Origin: Ligilactobacillus animalis KCTC 3501 = DSM 20602
Lineage (GTDB): Bacteria; Bacillota; Bacilli; Lactobacillales; Lactobacillaceae
DNA length: 64,000 bases
Reading direction: 5' to 3'
Assembly: GCF_001434535.1 (NCBI RefSeq)
Contig: NZ_AYYW01000025.1
Location: forward strand, 1-64,000
The notes under the pieces were generated by a model. It searched no databases. It saw nothing but the letters and a program-made list of their open reading frames with translations, and had not been told where the DNA came from. The first letter of the stretch is position 1; each line of letters starts with the position of its first letter. Both the position numbers and the translations under genes were made by a program. Below, piece after piece: positions 46,405 to 56,188 of this stretch.

Positions 46405-48429
46405 CTATTCGCAAGTACTGCGTTTGATGTCCTTAGGATTTAAGATGACCCGTTGCTCGATCACAGGTACCGAACGTTTCTTCAAGAAAAGCGGGACCTT
46501 TTCTAGGTGGACTTCACTAGTTTCAAGGCCAAACCACTGAACTGGTGTCGTACTGTGATTTTGGATAAAGATCCGGGCCGAGATCAACAAACGCATCCAA
46601 GCCGGGATCCGAGTATCTGGCGATAAAACTTCTTGGATCGCTAAAACAGAAAAGTTACCCACGATCCGACCAGGAGCTGTTGTATACTTTTGCGGCTGTT
46701 CATCGATGACATCTTTTTGCATCAGATCAGAAACTATCTGATAGAGATATAAGTTGACGCTTGGATTCATCTTGTAGCCTAAATATAACTGTAAATTGAC
46801 GATATTACGCGTGCCAAGCATATCAACTGTATAGTAGTTATTGTATGGTTCATCGGTCGTATTGACCGTCACGAACCAGTAGACTTTAGCGCGCTTAGGC
46901 TTTTTATCTAAGATCGAATACAGCAATTCACGTTTGACACTAAGATCGCGTTTTACTTTAGCTAAAACGATCAAGTTATCTGTAAAAAGTGGTTCACTTT
47001 CATCTTTGGCTAGTGCTTGTAACATTGACTTATAATCCTTTAAATTGATCATCTCGGAGCGATCTGCATAACGCTCACGTAGCCGATTTCCAAAGAACCA
47101 AACAAACATCAAGCCTAAGATCAATAAGGTGATAAAGACCGTCACATAACCACCATGCATGAATTTACTCAAGCTAGCAGCTAAAAATATCAATTCGATC
47201 ACACTAAAACAACTTAAGACCAAAACAGCACTTAGCGGTTTTTCTTTAAATCGCAGATACTCAAATAATAATAATGTGGTCATCAGCATCGTCAAGGTGA
47301 TCGCTAGACCGTAAGCTGCCTCCATATGCTCAGAAGTCTTAAAGTAAAATAACACGATCGTCGTAGTCAAGCACAATAACCAATTGACTGCAGAAATATA
47401 GATCTGCCCGCGGGAAAGACTTGGATACTCAACTTTCATCCGGGGTAAAAGTTTTAACCCAACCGCTTCTTGGACCAAGGTAAATGACCCCGTGATCAAA
47501 GCTTGGGACGCGATAATAGCCGCTAACGTTGCCAAAACTACACCAAACAAATACCAATCTGGACCCAAAACAGCATAGAATGGATTTTCAAAGTTAGTTT
47601 GAGCTTTTATCTGAGCTAAATGTGTACTCAAATATGCTCCTTGGCCAAAATAATTCAATACAAGTGCCGTGCAGACAAAGGGCCAAGTCAAATAGATGTT
47701 GCGTTTCCCAACATGGCCCATATCTGAATACAGCGCCTCAGCCCCAGTCGTTGCCAAAAATACGCTCCCCAAAATAAAGATCCCAACTTTATTTTCGGGT
47801 GAAAACAGTAATTTTAACCCATAATGTGGTGACAAGGCAGCTAACATCCCCGGATCGCTAGCTAAATTGATGAGACCAACGATCGCTAAAAAGCTAAACC
47901 AGATAAACATCACCGGGCCAAAACCTTTACCGATCAAACTCGTCCCAAATCGCTGGATCAAAAATAACACTAATAAGATCACAAACGTTACGATGATCAC
48001 ACTATTTTGCGATGCGATCGGAACATTTTTACCAAATGCAACTCCCTTCAACCCTTCGATCGCACTGGTAACAGTCACTGCTGGGGTCAGGGTCCCATCA
48101 GCCAACAAAGCTGCCCCACCGATCAATGCGGGAACGATCAGCCACTTTTTTTGATGGCGTACCAAAGCATAGAGGGCAAAGATCCCCCCTTCACCGTGGT
48201 TATCTGCTTTCAATGCGATCAAAACATATTTGATCGTCGTCATCAGCATCAAAGTCCAAAAAACTAGCGAGAGACAGCCAATAAGGTATTCACGGGTCAG
48301 GTATTTGGGACTTCCTAGATCCGCTAATAAAGCTTTCATCACATACAAAGGCGAGGTCCCTATATCACCATAGACGATCCCCAGTGTGATCAAAGACCCT
48401 AAAAATAGCTGTCTTTTTTGTTTTTTCAT
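46405..48429 (-). CDS. kup: Kup-type potassium uptake protein
   Basis: A 674-residue K+ transporter of the KUP/HAK family, probably a proton symporter. It begins LGSLITLGIVYGDIGTSPLYVMKAL, the family hallmark, contains GEGGIFALYALVR and about 12 hydrophobic helices to residue 440, then a cytoplasmic C-terminal domain of about 230 residues. AAAGG precedes the ATG at 48429. No c-di-AMP riboswitch signature was recognised in its short leader. Confidence 0.96.
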   Translation of the reverse strand: MKKQKRQLFLGSLITLGIVYGDIGTSPLYVMKALLADLGSPKYLTREYLIGCLSLVFWTLMLMTTIKYVLIALKADNHGEGGIFALYALVRHQKKWLIVPALIGGAALLADGTLTPAVTVTSAIEGLKGVAFGKNVPIASQNSVIIVTFVILLVLFLIQRFGTSLIGKGFGPVMFIWFSFLAIVGLINLASDPGMLAALSPHYGLKLLFSPENKVGIFILGSVFLATTGAEALYSDMGHVGKRNIYLTWPFVCTALVLNYFGQGAYLSTHLAQIKAQTNFENPFYAVLGPDWYLFGVVLATLAAIIASQALITGSFTLVQEAVGLKLLPRMKVEYPSLSRGQIYISAVNWLLCLTTTIVLFYFKTSEHMEAAYGLAITLTMLMTTLLLFEYLRFKEKPLSAVLVLSCFSVIELIFLAASLSKFMHGGYVTVFITLLILGLMFVWFFGNRLRERYADRSEMINLKDYKSMLQALAKDESEPLFTDNLIVLAKVKRDLSVKRELLYSILDKKPKRAKVYWFVTVNTTDEPYNNYYTVDMLGTRNIVNLQLYLGYKMNPSVNLYLYQIVSDLMQKDVIDEQPQKYTTAPGRIVGNFSVLAIQEVLSPDTRIPAWMRLLISARIFIQNHSTTPVQWFGLETSEVHLEKVPLFLKKRSVPVIEQRVILNPKDIKRSTCE

Positions 48430-48499
48430 TGTCTCACAAGCCTTTCTGGCAGGCTATCATCTTACCTACAGTCTGCCCATAAAAAATTTTACATAGAGA

Positions 48500-48528
48500 A
48501 ATATATGCCTCTCGTAACAATTAGTCAA
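48500..48528 (-). promoter_or_regulatory. promoter of kup
   Basis: On the minus strand TTGACT (48523-48528), 17 bases, TATATT (48500-48505). The start would lie about 65 bases before the kup ATG. Confidence 0.75.
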
Positions 48529-48586
48529 GTAATCCACCATGTCAACCACCCCAGTCTAAAGGTAGGGGGATCCCCGCCAATTTCCA

Positions 48587-48615
48587 TTGAAAAACAAGCG
48601 TTAAAAATGTAAGAT
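48587..48615 (+). promoter_or_regulatory. promoter of the deoxynucleoside kinase gene
   Basis: TTGAAA (48587-48592), 17 bases, TAAGAT (48610-48615), 34 bases before the ATG. Confidence 0.75.
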
Positions 48616-48649
48616 AGTTAAGTACATTAACCGAGAGGATGAACTTTCT

Positions 48650-49378
48650 ATGATCACACTAGCTGGGATAATCGGATCAGGTAAATCAAGCCTAACACAG
48701 ATCTTGGCTCAAGAATTAGGCTCAGAGCCATTCTTTGAACCCGTTGAAGATAACCCTGTCTTACCATTATTTTACAAAGGCAACGAGATAGCAGCCAAAA
48801 AGCGTCAAGCCGGCGATAAGGATGCTACTAATCCTTATGCCTATCTCTTACAAACTTTCTTTTTAAATCGTCGTTTTATGATGATGAAGCAAGCGATGCA
48901 GCAACCAAACAATATTCTCGATCGCTCGATCTACGAAGATGCGATGTTCATGAAGATGAATACCGATATGGGAAATGCCACTCAGATCGAATATGCGACC
49001 TATCAAGAACTTTTGGGACATATGTTGACCGAACTCAAGGCTGCTACTCCCTCTAACGATACCGATCTGATGGTCTTGATCAAAGTTTCCTATGATACGA
49101 TGATCAAGCGGATCCAAAAGCGCGGGCGTAAATATGAACAGATCTCAACTGATCCTTCATTGATCAAATACTACCAACGTCTCTTACGCTATTACGATGA
49201 TTTTGAAAAAAATTACGAACTCTCTCAACTATTGATCATCGATGGTGATAAATACGATTTTGTCGAAAATCAGGCGGATCGTAATTACGTTTTAGACTTG
49301 ATCGAAGACCGTTTAGTCACTCTAGGCAACTTAAGTGCTAAACAAGCTGAGAAATTAAAACAAGCACGTCATGCCTAA
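48650..49378 (+). CDS. deoxynucleoside kinase (dAK/dGK/dCK family)
   Basis: A 242-residue kinase that phosphorylates deoxynucleosides for salvage. The P-loop is LAGIIGSGKSSL. FEPVEDNPVLPLFY carries the catalytic glutamate, LDRSIYEDAMFMK is the DRS motif, and KRIQKRGRKYEQ is the arginine-rich lid. It belongs to the lactobacillus dAK/dGK type, but only one gene is here, so its base preference cannot be told. GAGAGG lies 11 bases before the ATG. It is divergent from kup. Confidence 0.93.
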   Translation: MITLAGIIGSGKSSLTQILAQELGSEPFFEPVEDNPVLPLFYKGNEIAAKKRQAGDKDATNPYAYLLQTFFLNRRFMMMKQAMQQPNNILDRSIYEDAMFMKMNTDMGNATQIEYATYQELLGHMLTELKAATPSNDTDLMVLIKVSYDTMIKRIQKRGRKYEQISTDPSLIKYYQRLLRYYDDFEKNYELSQLLIIDGDKYDFVENQADRNYVLDLIEDRLVTLGNLSAKQAEKLKQARHA

Positions 49379-49416
49379 TAAAAAAGCTGTAGCCCTGATC
49401 GGACTACAGCTTTTTT
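49379..49416. terminator. bidirectional terminator between kinase gene and rny
   Basis: AAAAAGCTGTAG and its near-complement CTACAGCTTTTTT form a stem with an 11-base central loop, flanked by A and T runs on the two sides. It serves two convergent genes. Confidence 0.85.
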
Positions 49417-49435
49417 GATACAATTGCTAAAACCA

Positions 49436-50986
49436 TTACTTAGCATATTCGACCGCCCGTGTTTCACGAATAACGGTAACTTTGATATGCCCTGGATATT
49501 CAAGTTCTTCTTCGATCTTATTTCGAATATCACGTGCTAAAACAGTTGCCTCAAGGTCGTTGACCTCATTTGGTTTAACGATGATCCGAACTTCACGCCC
49601 GGCTTGGATCGCATAGCTCTTCTTCACACCTTCAAATTCATTAGAGATATTCTCCAATTTTTCAAGACGGTGAATGTAGTTTTCTAACGATTCACTTCGA
49701 GCACCTGGACGTGCGGCTGAAACAGCATCGGCTGCCGCAACTAAAACTGCGATCGTTGATTTCGGTGCTACATCACCGTGGTGGGATGCGATCGTATTGA
49801 CAACAACATCGTTTTCTTTATATTTCTTCGCCAATTCTACCCCGATCTCAACGTGCGAGCCGTCAACTTCATGATCGACTGCCTTTCCGATATCGTGTAG
49901 TAAACCTGCGCGTTTCGCTATTGTAACGTCTTCACCTAACTCAGCCGCAAGGACCCCTGTGATCTTAGCAACTTCGATCGAATGATCCAATACGTTTTGA
50001 CCATAACTTGTCCGATAATTCAATCGTCCGACCGTCTTGATCAAATCTGGGTGCATTGAATGGATCCCAAGATCAAAGATAGCTTCTTCACCAGTCTGGC
50101 GGATCCGGCTATCCATTTCCTTAGTGGCCTTTTCGACCATTTCCTCGATGCGTGCCGGATGGATCCGACCATCTTGGATCAATTTCTCTAAGGCCATTTT
50201 GGCGATCTCGCGTCTTACCGGATCAAAACCACTCAAAACGACAGCTTCAGGCGTATCATCAATGATCAGATCGATCCCTGTCAAAGTTTCAAGTGTGCGA
50301 ATATTCCGCCCTTCACGCCCGATGATGCGGCCTTTCATCTCATCATTTGGTAAGTTAACGACTGAGACGGTGGTTTCGGAGACCATATCAGCTGCGCTAC
50401 GTTGGATAGCCTGTGCGATCAAACTCTTAGCCTTTTTATCAGCTGTAGCTTGAGCTTGAGCTTCACTTTCCTTGATCATCACAGCTAATTCATAATTCAA
50501 ACTGTTACGCGTCTCTTTAAGAATAAGCTCCTTAGCTTGGTCTTTTGTCAAAGCGGCGATTTCTTCCAGCTTATCTTTTTGTTTTTGTTCAAGCGAAGCG
50601 ACTTCTTTGCTCTTTGCATCTAATCTTTGTTGCTCAGCACTCAACTGATCTTCTTTTTGTGTGAGTGCTTGTTCGCGTTTGTCTAAGACCGAATCCTTGC
50701 GATCAAGGTTCTCCTCTCTTTTCAACAAACGATTTTCTTGTTTCTGAACTTCAAAGCGTCTCTCTTTCAATTCGCCTTCGACTTCTTTACGGTAGCGATG
50801 ACTTTCATCTTTTGCTTCCAGTAAAGCCTCTTTTTTGGCACTAGCAATAATACCTTTGGCCGTTTGAGTTGCGGCATCTAGCGATTGTTCATAACTACGC
50901 TTTCGATAAAAGATTCCTAAAGCAAAACCTAGCACTAAAGTCAAAACAGCGATTGCGAGGATGGCACTAATAACAGTATAGTTCAA
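49436..50986 (-). CDS. rny: ribonuclease Y
   Basis: The membrane endoribonuclease that starts mRNA decay in Gram-positives. The 516-residue protein has an N-terminal membrane helix (residues about 5-26), a long charged coiled coil (30-190), a KH domain ([28 protein letters not shown]) and an HD domain ([22 protein letters not shown]). The start is TTG at 50986, seven bases after GGAGG. It sits near recA and pgsA as in Bacillus. Confidence 0.97.
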   Translation of the reverse strand: MNYTVISAILAIAVLTLVLGFALGIFYRKRSYEQSLDAATQTAKGIIASAKKEALLEAKDESHRYRKEVEGELKERRFEVQKQENRLLKREENLDRKDSVLDKREQALTQKEDQLSAEQQRLDAKSKEVASLEQKQKDKLEEIAALTKDQAKELILKETRNSLNYELAVMIKESEAQAQATADKKAKSLIAQAIQRSAADMVSETTVSVVNLPNDEMKGRIIGREGRNIRTLETLTGIDLIIDDTPEAVVLSGFDPVRREIAKMALEKLIQDGRIHPARIEEMVEKATKEMDSRIRQTGEEAIFDLGIHSMHPDLIKTVGRLNYRTSYGQNVLDHSIEVAKITGVLAAELGEDVTIAKRAGLLHDIGKAVDHEVDGSHVEIGVELAKKYKENDVVVNTIASHHGDVAPKSTIAVLVAAADAVSAARPGARSESLENYIHRLEKLENISNEFEGVKKSYAIQAGREVRIIVKPNEVNDLEATVLARDIRNKIEEELEYPGHIKVTVIRETRAVEYAK

Positions 50987-51054
50987 GTTTGCACCTCCGC
51001 GATCTATTTTATCGTGGTAAATCGACGGCTTAGGTCTAATTTACACACAATAAT

Positions 51055-51084
51055 ATTTTAATGTTTAATGTTGGTAAATGTCAA
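51055..51084 (-). promoter_or_regulatory. promoter of rny
   Basis: On the minus strand TTGACA (51079-51084), 18 bases, TAAAAT (51055-51060), about 70 bases before the TTG start. Confidence 0.75.
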
Positions 51085-51124
51085 TCATTATCAGTCTGTT
51101 TGACCTTTTATCTAAAAAGTGTCG

Positions 51125-51162
51125 CAAAAAAAGAGTAGCCTTAGCAAACGGCTACTCTTTAA
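51125..51162 (-). terminator. terminator of recA
   Basis: AAAGAGTAGCC pairs with GGCTACTCTTT around a nine-base loop and is followed on the minus strand by seven T. Confidence 0.9.
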
Positions 51163-51165
51163 AGT

Positions 51166-52272
51166 TTATTTGTCGTCTTTACCTAAGTCCAAACTGACCG
51201 GCTTGTTAGTTGCTTTTTTATCAACTTTAGCCGCTTCTTTTTCCTTAGCTTTTTGTTCTTTTTCGAGTGCTTTCTTCTCTTTTTGTGTGAGCGTTGGCGT
51301 ATCACGAACCTTTTGGGTGATCTCGTCGGCCACTTCTGGATGTTCACTCAAGTAAGCCTTTGTCTTTTCACGGCCTTGACCGATATGGCTACCACCATAA
51401 GAGAACCATGACCCGCTCTTTTCGATGATATCTTTTTCAACTGCTAAGTCGATCAATTCACCCATCTTCGAGATCCCTTCACCATACATGATATCGACTT
51501 CTGCCGTTCTAAATGGTGGTGCGACCTTGTTTTTCACAACTTTGATCCGTGTCCGGTTACCTAAAACATCTGAACCATCTTTGATCTGTTCAGCACGCCG
51601 AACTTCCAAACGGATCGTCGAATAAAACTTAAGCGCACGTCCACCAGGGGTCGTTTCTGGATTACCAAACATCACTCCGACTTTTTCACGGATCTGGTTG
51701 ATAAACAAAGCGATCGTCTTAGTCTTGTTGATCGTACCTGAAAGTTTACGTAAAGCTTGAGACATCAAACGTGCTTGTAACCCAACGTGTGAATCACCCA
51801 TCTCACCTTCGATCTCAGCCTTAGGAACTAAAGCTGCTACGGAGTCAATGACCACGATATCTACCGCCCCAGAAGAGACCAAAGCATCTGCGATCTGTAG
51901 CCCTTCTTCACCAGTACCAGGTTGGGAGAGTAACAAGTCATCGATGTTAACGCCCAAAGCTGTCGCATAAGCAGGATCAAGCGCATTTTCCGCATCGATA
52001 TAGGCAGCTAGGCCGCCTTGTTTTTGAACTTCAGCCACAGCTTGCAAGGCAACTGTTGTCTTACCAGAACTTTCAGGGCCATAGATCTCTACGATACGTC
52101 CCCGTGGGAAACCACCTACTCCCAAAGCTTCATCAAGGGCCAATGAACCACTTGGAACAGTTGAGATCTGGGTATCAGCCTTTTCACCCATCTTCATGAT
52201 GGCACCTTTACCGAAATCTTTTTCGATCTTCTTGAGCGCTTTGTCTAAAGCAACTTGTCTTTCGTCAGCCAA
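51166..52272 (-). CDS. recA: recombinase RecA
   Basis: The DNA strand-exchange protein and SOS co-protease, 368 residues. Walker A is GPESSGKTT, Walker [11 protein letters not shown]; the L2 loop region is [20 protein letters not shown]. The C-terminal 45 residues are a Lys/Glu-rich tail, longer and more charged than in many species. The start is TTG at 52272 with GGAGGAGTAAAT upstream. A perfect LexA box lies upstream of its promoter. In Bacillus cinA lies between pgsA and recA; it is absent here. Confidence 0.98.
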   Translation of the reverse strand: MADERQVALDKALKKIEKDFGKGAIMKMGEKADTQISTVPSGSLALDEALGVGGFPRGRIVEIYGPESSGKTTVALQAVAEVQKQGGLAAYIDAENALDPAYATALGVNIDDLLLSQPGTGEEGLQIADALVSSGAVDIVVIDSVAALVPKAEIEGEMGDSHVGLQARLMSQALRKLSGTINKTKTIALFINQIREKVGVMFGNPETTPGGRALKFYSTIRLEVRRAEQIKDGSDVLGNRTRIKVVKNKVAPPFRTAEVDIMYGEGISKMGELIDLAVEKDIIEKSGSWFSYGGSHIGQGREKTKAYLSEHPEVADEITQKVRDTPTLTQKEKKALEKEQKAKEKEAAKVDKKATNKPVSLDLGKDDK

Positions 52273-52345
52273 ATTTACTCCTCCTCTTTGTCATCTACTC
52301 ACAAAGAACGTTTCCTAATCTACGTTCAATTACTCTGTACCATAT

Positions 52346-52374
52346 ATCATACTTATTTTTTTCAAAAAAAGCAA
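52346..52374 (-). promoter_or_regulatory. promoter of recA
   Basis: On the minus strand TTGCTT (52369-52374), 17 bases, TATGAT (52346-52351). Confidence 0.7.
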
Positions 52375-52382
52375 GCATTTTG

Positions 52383-52396
52383 CGAACTAATGTTTG
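52383..52396. promoter_or_regulatory. LexA (SOS) box upstream of recA
   Basis: CGAACTAATGTTTG fits the Gram-positive SOS consensus CGAACNNNNGTTYG at every fixed position. It lies eight bases upstream of the recA -35 box, so recA is expected to be DNA-damage inducible. lexA is not in the window. Confidence 0.85.
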
Positions 52397-52449
52397 ATAT
52401 ATTTTAACCTCACTTTAAAGATACGCAAATCACTTAGATTTCTATGCAA

Positions 52450-52482
52450 ATAAATAGACTACTTCACAACTGAAGTAGTCTA
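52450..52482 (-). terminator. terminator of pgsA
   Basis: ATAGACTACTTC pairs with GAAGTAGTCTAT around a six-base loop. The minus-strand tail is TTATTTG. Confidence 0.75.
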
Positions 52483-52488
52483 TCATTT

Positions 52489-53076
52489 TTAATCGTTAAA
52501 AGAATCGGCAAAAATACTTCTACTCTTCCAAAAATAATCCAACCCTGAATATACTGTAAAGAATAAGCAGATATACAATAAGATCTCGCCGATCATGATA
52601 TTTGCATTGATAAAGAAAACATTATTCAAATACAAGAACAAGATCGCAAACATTTGTGTCATCGTTTTGATCTTACCTGGGAGTTCAGCCGCCATGACTT
52701 TACCATCATTTTCAACGATGATCAAGCGCAAACCAGTTACGGCCAATTCACGGCAAACAATGATCGAAGCCACCCATGCTGGGACTTTTCCCATCTGCAC
52801 CAAGATGATAAATGCGGTCATTACTAACATCTTATCGGCTAAAGGATCAGCAAATTTGCCAAAGTTGGTAACTAATTTTTGCTTACGTGCGATCTGACCA
52901 TCCGCAAAATCCGTGATCGAAGCGACGGCAAAGATCAGCGCTCCGAGCAATTGTGTGGCCGGGATAACAGTCCCAGCTAAGACCACCTCGCCCCAATCAA
53001 GTGGCAATAGCAGAACTAACATGAAGATCGGGATCAAAATGATCCGTAAAACTGTCAATTTATTAGGTAAATTCAT
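52489..53076 (-). CDS. pgsA: CDP-diacylglycerol--glycerol-3-phosphate 3-phosphatidyltransferase PgsA
   Basis: A membrane enzyme making phosphatidylglycerophosphate, precursor of phosphatidylglycerol. The 195-residue protein has several membrane helices and the CDP-alcohol phosphotransferase motif DFADGQIARKQ ... FGKFADPLADK (DGxxARxxxxxxxxGxxxDxxxD). Shine-Dalgarno signal is weak (AGTAGAAAATT). It lies between rodZ and recA as in Bacillus. Confidence 0.96.
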   Translation of the reverse strand: MNLPNKLTVLRIILIPIFMLVLLLPLDWGEVVLAGTVIPATQLLGALIFAVASITDFADGQIARKQKLVTNFGKFADPLADKMLVMTAFIILVQMGKVPAWVASIIVCRELAVTGLRLIIVENDGKVMAAELPGKIKTMTQMFAILFLYLNNVFFINANIMIGEILLYICLFFTVYSGLDYFWKSRSIFADSFND

Positions 53077-53183
53077 AATTTTCTACTGTGTTGGCGGAAA
53101 AGTTTCATACTTTGAGAAGCGCACAGTTTCCTTTCTTAGATTTACTTATGCTTTGGCATCCGCCTTTTTCTGCCATACTACTT

Positions 53184-54116
53184 TTATTGTGCCGTTGTTT
53201 GTGCAACGTTCAATGTGATCGTACGTACAGTCAATGTCTCGTTTTCTTTCAAGAAATCAAATTTCTTACCGTTGATCTTGATCGAGGTTGCCTTTGAGTT
53301 TCCTAAATTCAACGTGATCGTTGTTGTATTTTCAGGGATCTTAATTGTTTGTGTAGCATTATCAGCACTAAGCGTTCCTTGCCATACTTGAACTCCATTA
53401 GCTGAAACAGCATTCCAAGCTGTTGCGCCATCAGAAACTGACATTTCGATCTTATTTGTAGCTGGCGCATTTTCTAGATCATATACGAAAGCTGAACCCG
53501 CAGCTGAAGTGTTAGTGATCTTTTGCTTAGTTGCCTTTTTAGATTCTTTCTTAGCTTTTGTACTTGAGCTTTCTTTTTTAGATGTGCTACTACTACTTTC
53601 ACTACTTGAAGATTTTTCCTTTGAACTACTGCTCTTAGCAGAACTTTCGGAAGAAACTGAGACGCTTTGGCTGTTATCCGCGATTTGGGTACTGCTATTA
53701 CGGTCACGATCCCCCCAAGCAAAGATGTAGATCGTCCCTAAGATCGCAACTACGATGACTACGATGATGATCGTTGGTAAATAACGGATCAAACCTGCCA
53801 GGATTGGTGACATAGTTTTTTCTTCTTCTTCGCGCTTGACGGCTTCGGTGCGTGTCGTTGCTTCTGTTTCTTCTTTTGGCTTTGGTGCGTTATTTTCATC
53901 TAGCTTGACTAGCAACTCTTCTGGATCGATCCCCACAGTTTCGGCATATTGCTTGATAAAAGCTCGCACATAAAATTTACCTGGTAATGCCGCAAAATCA
54001 CCGTCTTCGATCGCGATCAAATAACGTTTTTGGATCTTGGTCGTTTGTTGCAAGTCATCTAGTGTCAAACCTTTTTCTTTACGTGCTTCTTTTAAAATTG
54101 TTCCAATATCTGTCAT
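53184..54116 (-). CDS. rodZ: RodZ-like helix-turn-helix membrane protein (YmfM)
   Basis: The 310-residue protein has an N-terminal Xre-type helix-turn-helix (IGTILKEARKEKGLTLDDLQQTTKIQKRYLIAIEDGD), an acidic linker, one membrane helix (about residues 108-132), a low-complexity Ser/Lys region outside (about 140-205) and a C-terminal DUF4115 domain. RodZ links the cell-shape machinery to the membrane. Bacillus has it in the same place. GGAG is ten bases before the ATG. Confidence 0.93.
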   Translation of the reverse strand: MTDIGTILKEARKEKGLTLDDLQQTTKIQKRYLIAIEDGDFAALPGKFYVRAFIKQYAETVGIDPEELLVKLDENNAPKPKEETEATTRTEAVKREEEEKTMSPILAGLIRYLPTIIIVVIVVAILGTIYIFAWGDRDRNSSTQIADNSQSVSVSSESSAKSSSSKEKSSSSESSSSTSKKESSSTKAKKESKKATKQKITNTSAAGSAFVYDLENAPATNKIEMSVSDGATAWNAVSANGVQVWQGTLSADNATQTIKIPENTTTITLNLGNSKATSIKINGKKFDFLKENETLTVRTITLNVAQTTAQ

Positions 54117-54155
54117 TTTATCTAATTTCTCCGTCTCTTTTTTAGATTCTATCGT

Positions 54156-54884
54156 CTACACGAGCCAACCACCGGTCACATAAAGTGTCTGACCCGTTAA
54201 ATAACTAGCTTTAGGGGCTAACAACATTTTTACGAAATAACTTATCTCACTTGGCTGAGCAAAGCGACCACTTGGGATCTCTTCTTCGACTGCTTGCCGT
54301 TCACTACCAGAAAACATCTGATTCATCTGCGTATCTATCGCTCCAGGTGCGATCGTATTGACTGTGATCCCCAAAGAGGCGACTTCCTTACTATAAGCTT
54401 TGCAAAAAGCACTTTGCGCCCCTTTTACCGTACTATAACCGACCTCTAAAGCACTACCAGCTCCACCATAGACCGAACCGATAAACACGATCCGTGCCGC
54501 TTGACTGCGAGCTAATTTAGCTTCGAGCGACGCGATCAAACGCAACGGGCTCTGCAATTGCATCGCTAGAATTTGATCAAAAGCTTGCGGTTCTTGTTGA
54601 CTAAATAGACCATATTCAGTCGTTCCTTGCGCAAAGATCAATGCATCTAGACTACCAAAGATCTGGGAAGCTACTTGGGGCATCGTGTCTGGCGCTGTAA
54701 GATCAGCTTGGAGTGCTAAAAAATCTTGCTTGGGATAATTCTTCGCTAGTTCTATTACTAGATCATCCACACGCGTTTGATTGTGATAGTAATGTAAATA
54801 TAACGACCAGCCATCAGCAGCTAAGTCTTTGGCTATTTGGTGACCTAGATCACCTGAGGCTCCACAGAGCAAAGCCCATTTCAT
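54156..54884 (-). CDS. ymfI: short-chain dehydrogenase YmfI (EF-P 5-aminopentanone reductase)
   Basis: A 242-residue SDR enzyme with nucleotide motif LLCGASGDLGHQIAKDLA, catalytic GSVYGGAGSALEVGYSTVKGA (Tyr-x-x-x-Lys) and a C-terminal TGQTLYVTGGWLV. In Bacillus, YmfI reduces the modification on elongation factor P; the assignment here rests on sequence type and on its place between ymfH and rodZ. The ATG overlaps the ymfH stop as ATGA. Confidence 0.92.
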   Translation of the reverse strand: MKWALLCGASGDLGHQIAKDLAADGWSLYLHYYHNQTRVDDLVIELAKNYPKQDFLALQADLTAPDTMPQVASQIFGSLDALIFAQGTTEYGLFSQQEPQAFDQILAMQLQSPLRLIASLEAKLARSQAARIVFIGSVYGGAGSALEVGYSTVKGAQSAFCKAYSKEVASLGITVNTIAPGAIDTQMNQMFSGSERQAVEEEIPSGRFAQPSEISYFVKMLLAPKASYLTGQTLYVTGGWLV

Positions 54885-56188
54885 TGATCTTCATCTTCTT
54901 TCGGGAGAATTTGGTAAACACTGATCGCCTCTGAACGTAAGAACTGTTTGGCAACAGCTCTGATATCATCTAAAGTCAATTGTTCTAAAAGCGCTCCAAC
55001 ATCAAATAAGGTCGCACTTTCAAATAGATCAGCTTCATAACGATTAGCGATACTCTCTAATGAATTCATTGCTTGGATGTTTCGTCCGATCAGCTCACGT
55101 TTGGCTAACTCGAAAGCAGATCCTTTATCTTCTAAAAACCCTAACGCGTGCTCAGCGATATCGATCACAGCATTGGATAGTTCTTGCGGTTTATTGGTAT
55201 CACCTGAGATCGTAGCAAAATGAAAACCACGTTCTAAAGAAAAATCATAACCAAAACTATCATCCAAGACACCTGCATCATAAAGTTCTAAGTATTTATC
55301 TGAAGTTTCGCTGTAAAGTAAATACAATAATAATTCGACTGCTAGCTTATACCGCAAGCCTGCCCGACCAGCTGGGACTTGATCTAATCCCTTGATCCCA
55401 ATGATCGTTTTAGGGCGCTGGATCTCCAATTCAGTCATGCGATAAGGGATGATATCCTTACCCTCGTGATCAAAAAATTCTTCGGCACGCTTGATCGGCT
55501 CAGCACTTGGAAATTCCTTGGCTGCTTGATTTTCTTTGATCAACTCGAGCATCGCTTCAACTTCAAAATTTCCGACTAAGAAGAGATCCATGTTACTTGG
55601 CTGATAAAAAGTCTTGTAACAATCATAAAGATCTTGGGCAGTGATCTTATTGATCGAATCAACTGTCCCAGCGATATCGACACTTAATGAATTTTTAGGA
55701 TAAAGGTTTTCGATGATCCCAAAATACAAACGCCAATTGGAGTCATCATCATACATTTTGATCTCTTGACCAATGATCCCCTTTTCTTTTTCAACTGTTT
55801 TTTCCGAAAAATATGGCGCTTGCACGAAATCCAATAACGTCGTCACACACTTAGCAACATTGTGTGTCGTTTGAAACAGATAACTCGTACGCGTAAAACT
55901 GGTAAAGGCATTGGCATCAGCCCCATATCTACCAAATAGTTCAAAGGCATCGTGATCTTCTTTTTCGAATAATTTATGTTCCAAAAAGTGGGCGATCCCG
56001 TCAGGAAAACGGCGAACTTCAGTCTCACCCAAAGGAACAAATTCGTTATCAACTGAGCCATAGTCAGTCGTCAAGATCCCATAAGTCTTATGAAAATCTG
56101 CTCGAGGCAAGAAATTGACTTTCAGCCCATTATCCAAAGTAGCAGTATAAAGCGTCTCGCCAAATTGCGGATAACTATTGATCTCCAC
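54881..56188 (-). CDS. ymfH: M16 family metallopeptidase YmfH (active subunit)
   Basis: A 435-residue M16 peptidase with the inverted zinc motif HFLEHKLFE (HxxEH) near residue 70 and a downstream glutamate in EKEKGIIGQEIKMYDDD. It is paired with the overlapping gene ymfF, which lacks the motif, as in two-subunit M16B enzymes. The substrate is unknown. Confidence 0.94.
   Translation of the reverse strand: MEINSYPQFGETLYTATLDNGLKVNFLPRADFHKTYGILTTDYGSVDNEFVPLGETEVRRFPDGIAHFLEHKLFEKEDHDAFELFGRYGADANAFTSFTRTSYLFQTTHNVAKCVTTLLDFVQAPYFSEKTVEKEKGIIGQEIKMYDDDSNWRLYFGIIENLYPKNSLSVDIAGTVDSINKITAQDLYDCYKTFYQPSNMDLFLVGNFEVEAMLELIKENQAAKEFPSAEPIKRAEEFFDHEGKDIIPYRMTELEIQRPKTIIGIKGLDQVPAGRAGLRYKLAVELLLYLLYSETSDKYLELYDAGVLDDSFGYDFSLERGFHFATISGDTNKPQELSNAVIDIAEHALGFLEDKGSAFELAKRELIGRNIQAMNSLESIANRYEADLFESATLFDVGALLEQLTLDDIRAVAKQFLRSEAISVYQILPKEDEDQ

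Noticed and set aside
48430-48520. c-di-AMP (ydaO) riboswitch for kup
   Set aside because: Such a switch is common upstream of potassium transporters, but the leader from the predicted start is only about 65 bases and lacks its conserved elements.
49979-50453. 138-codon plus-strand frame inside rny
   Set aside because: It lies antisense to the KH and HD domains of ribonuclease Y and shows no domain or start signal.
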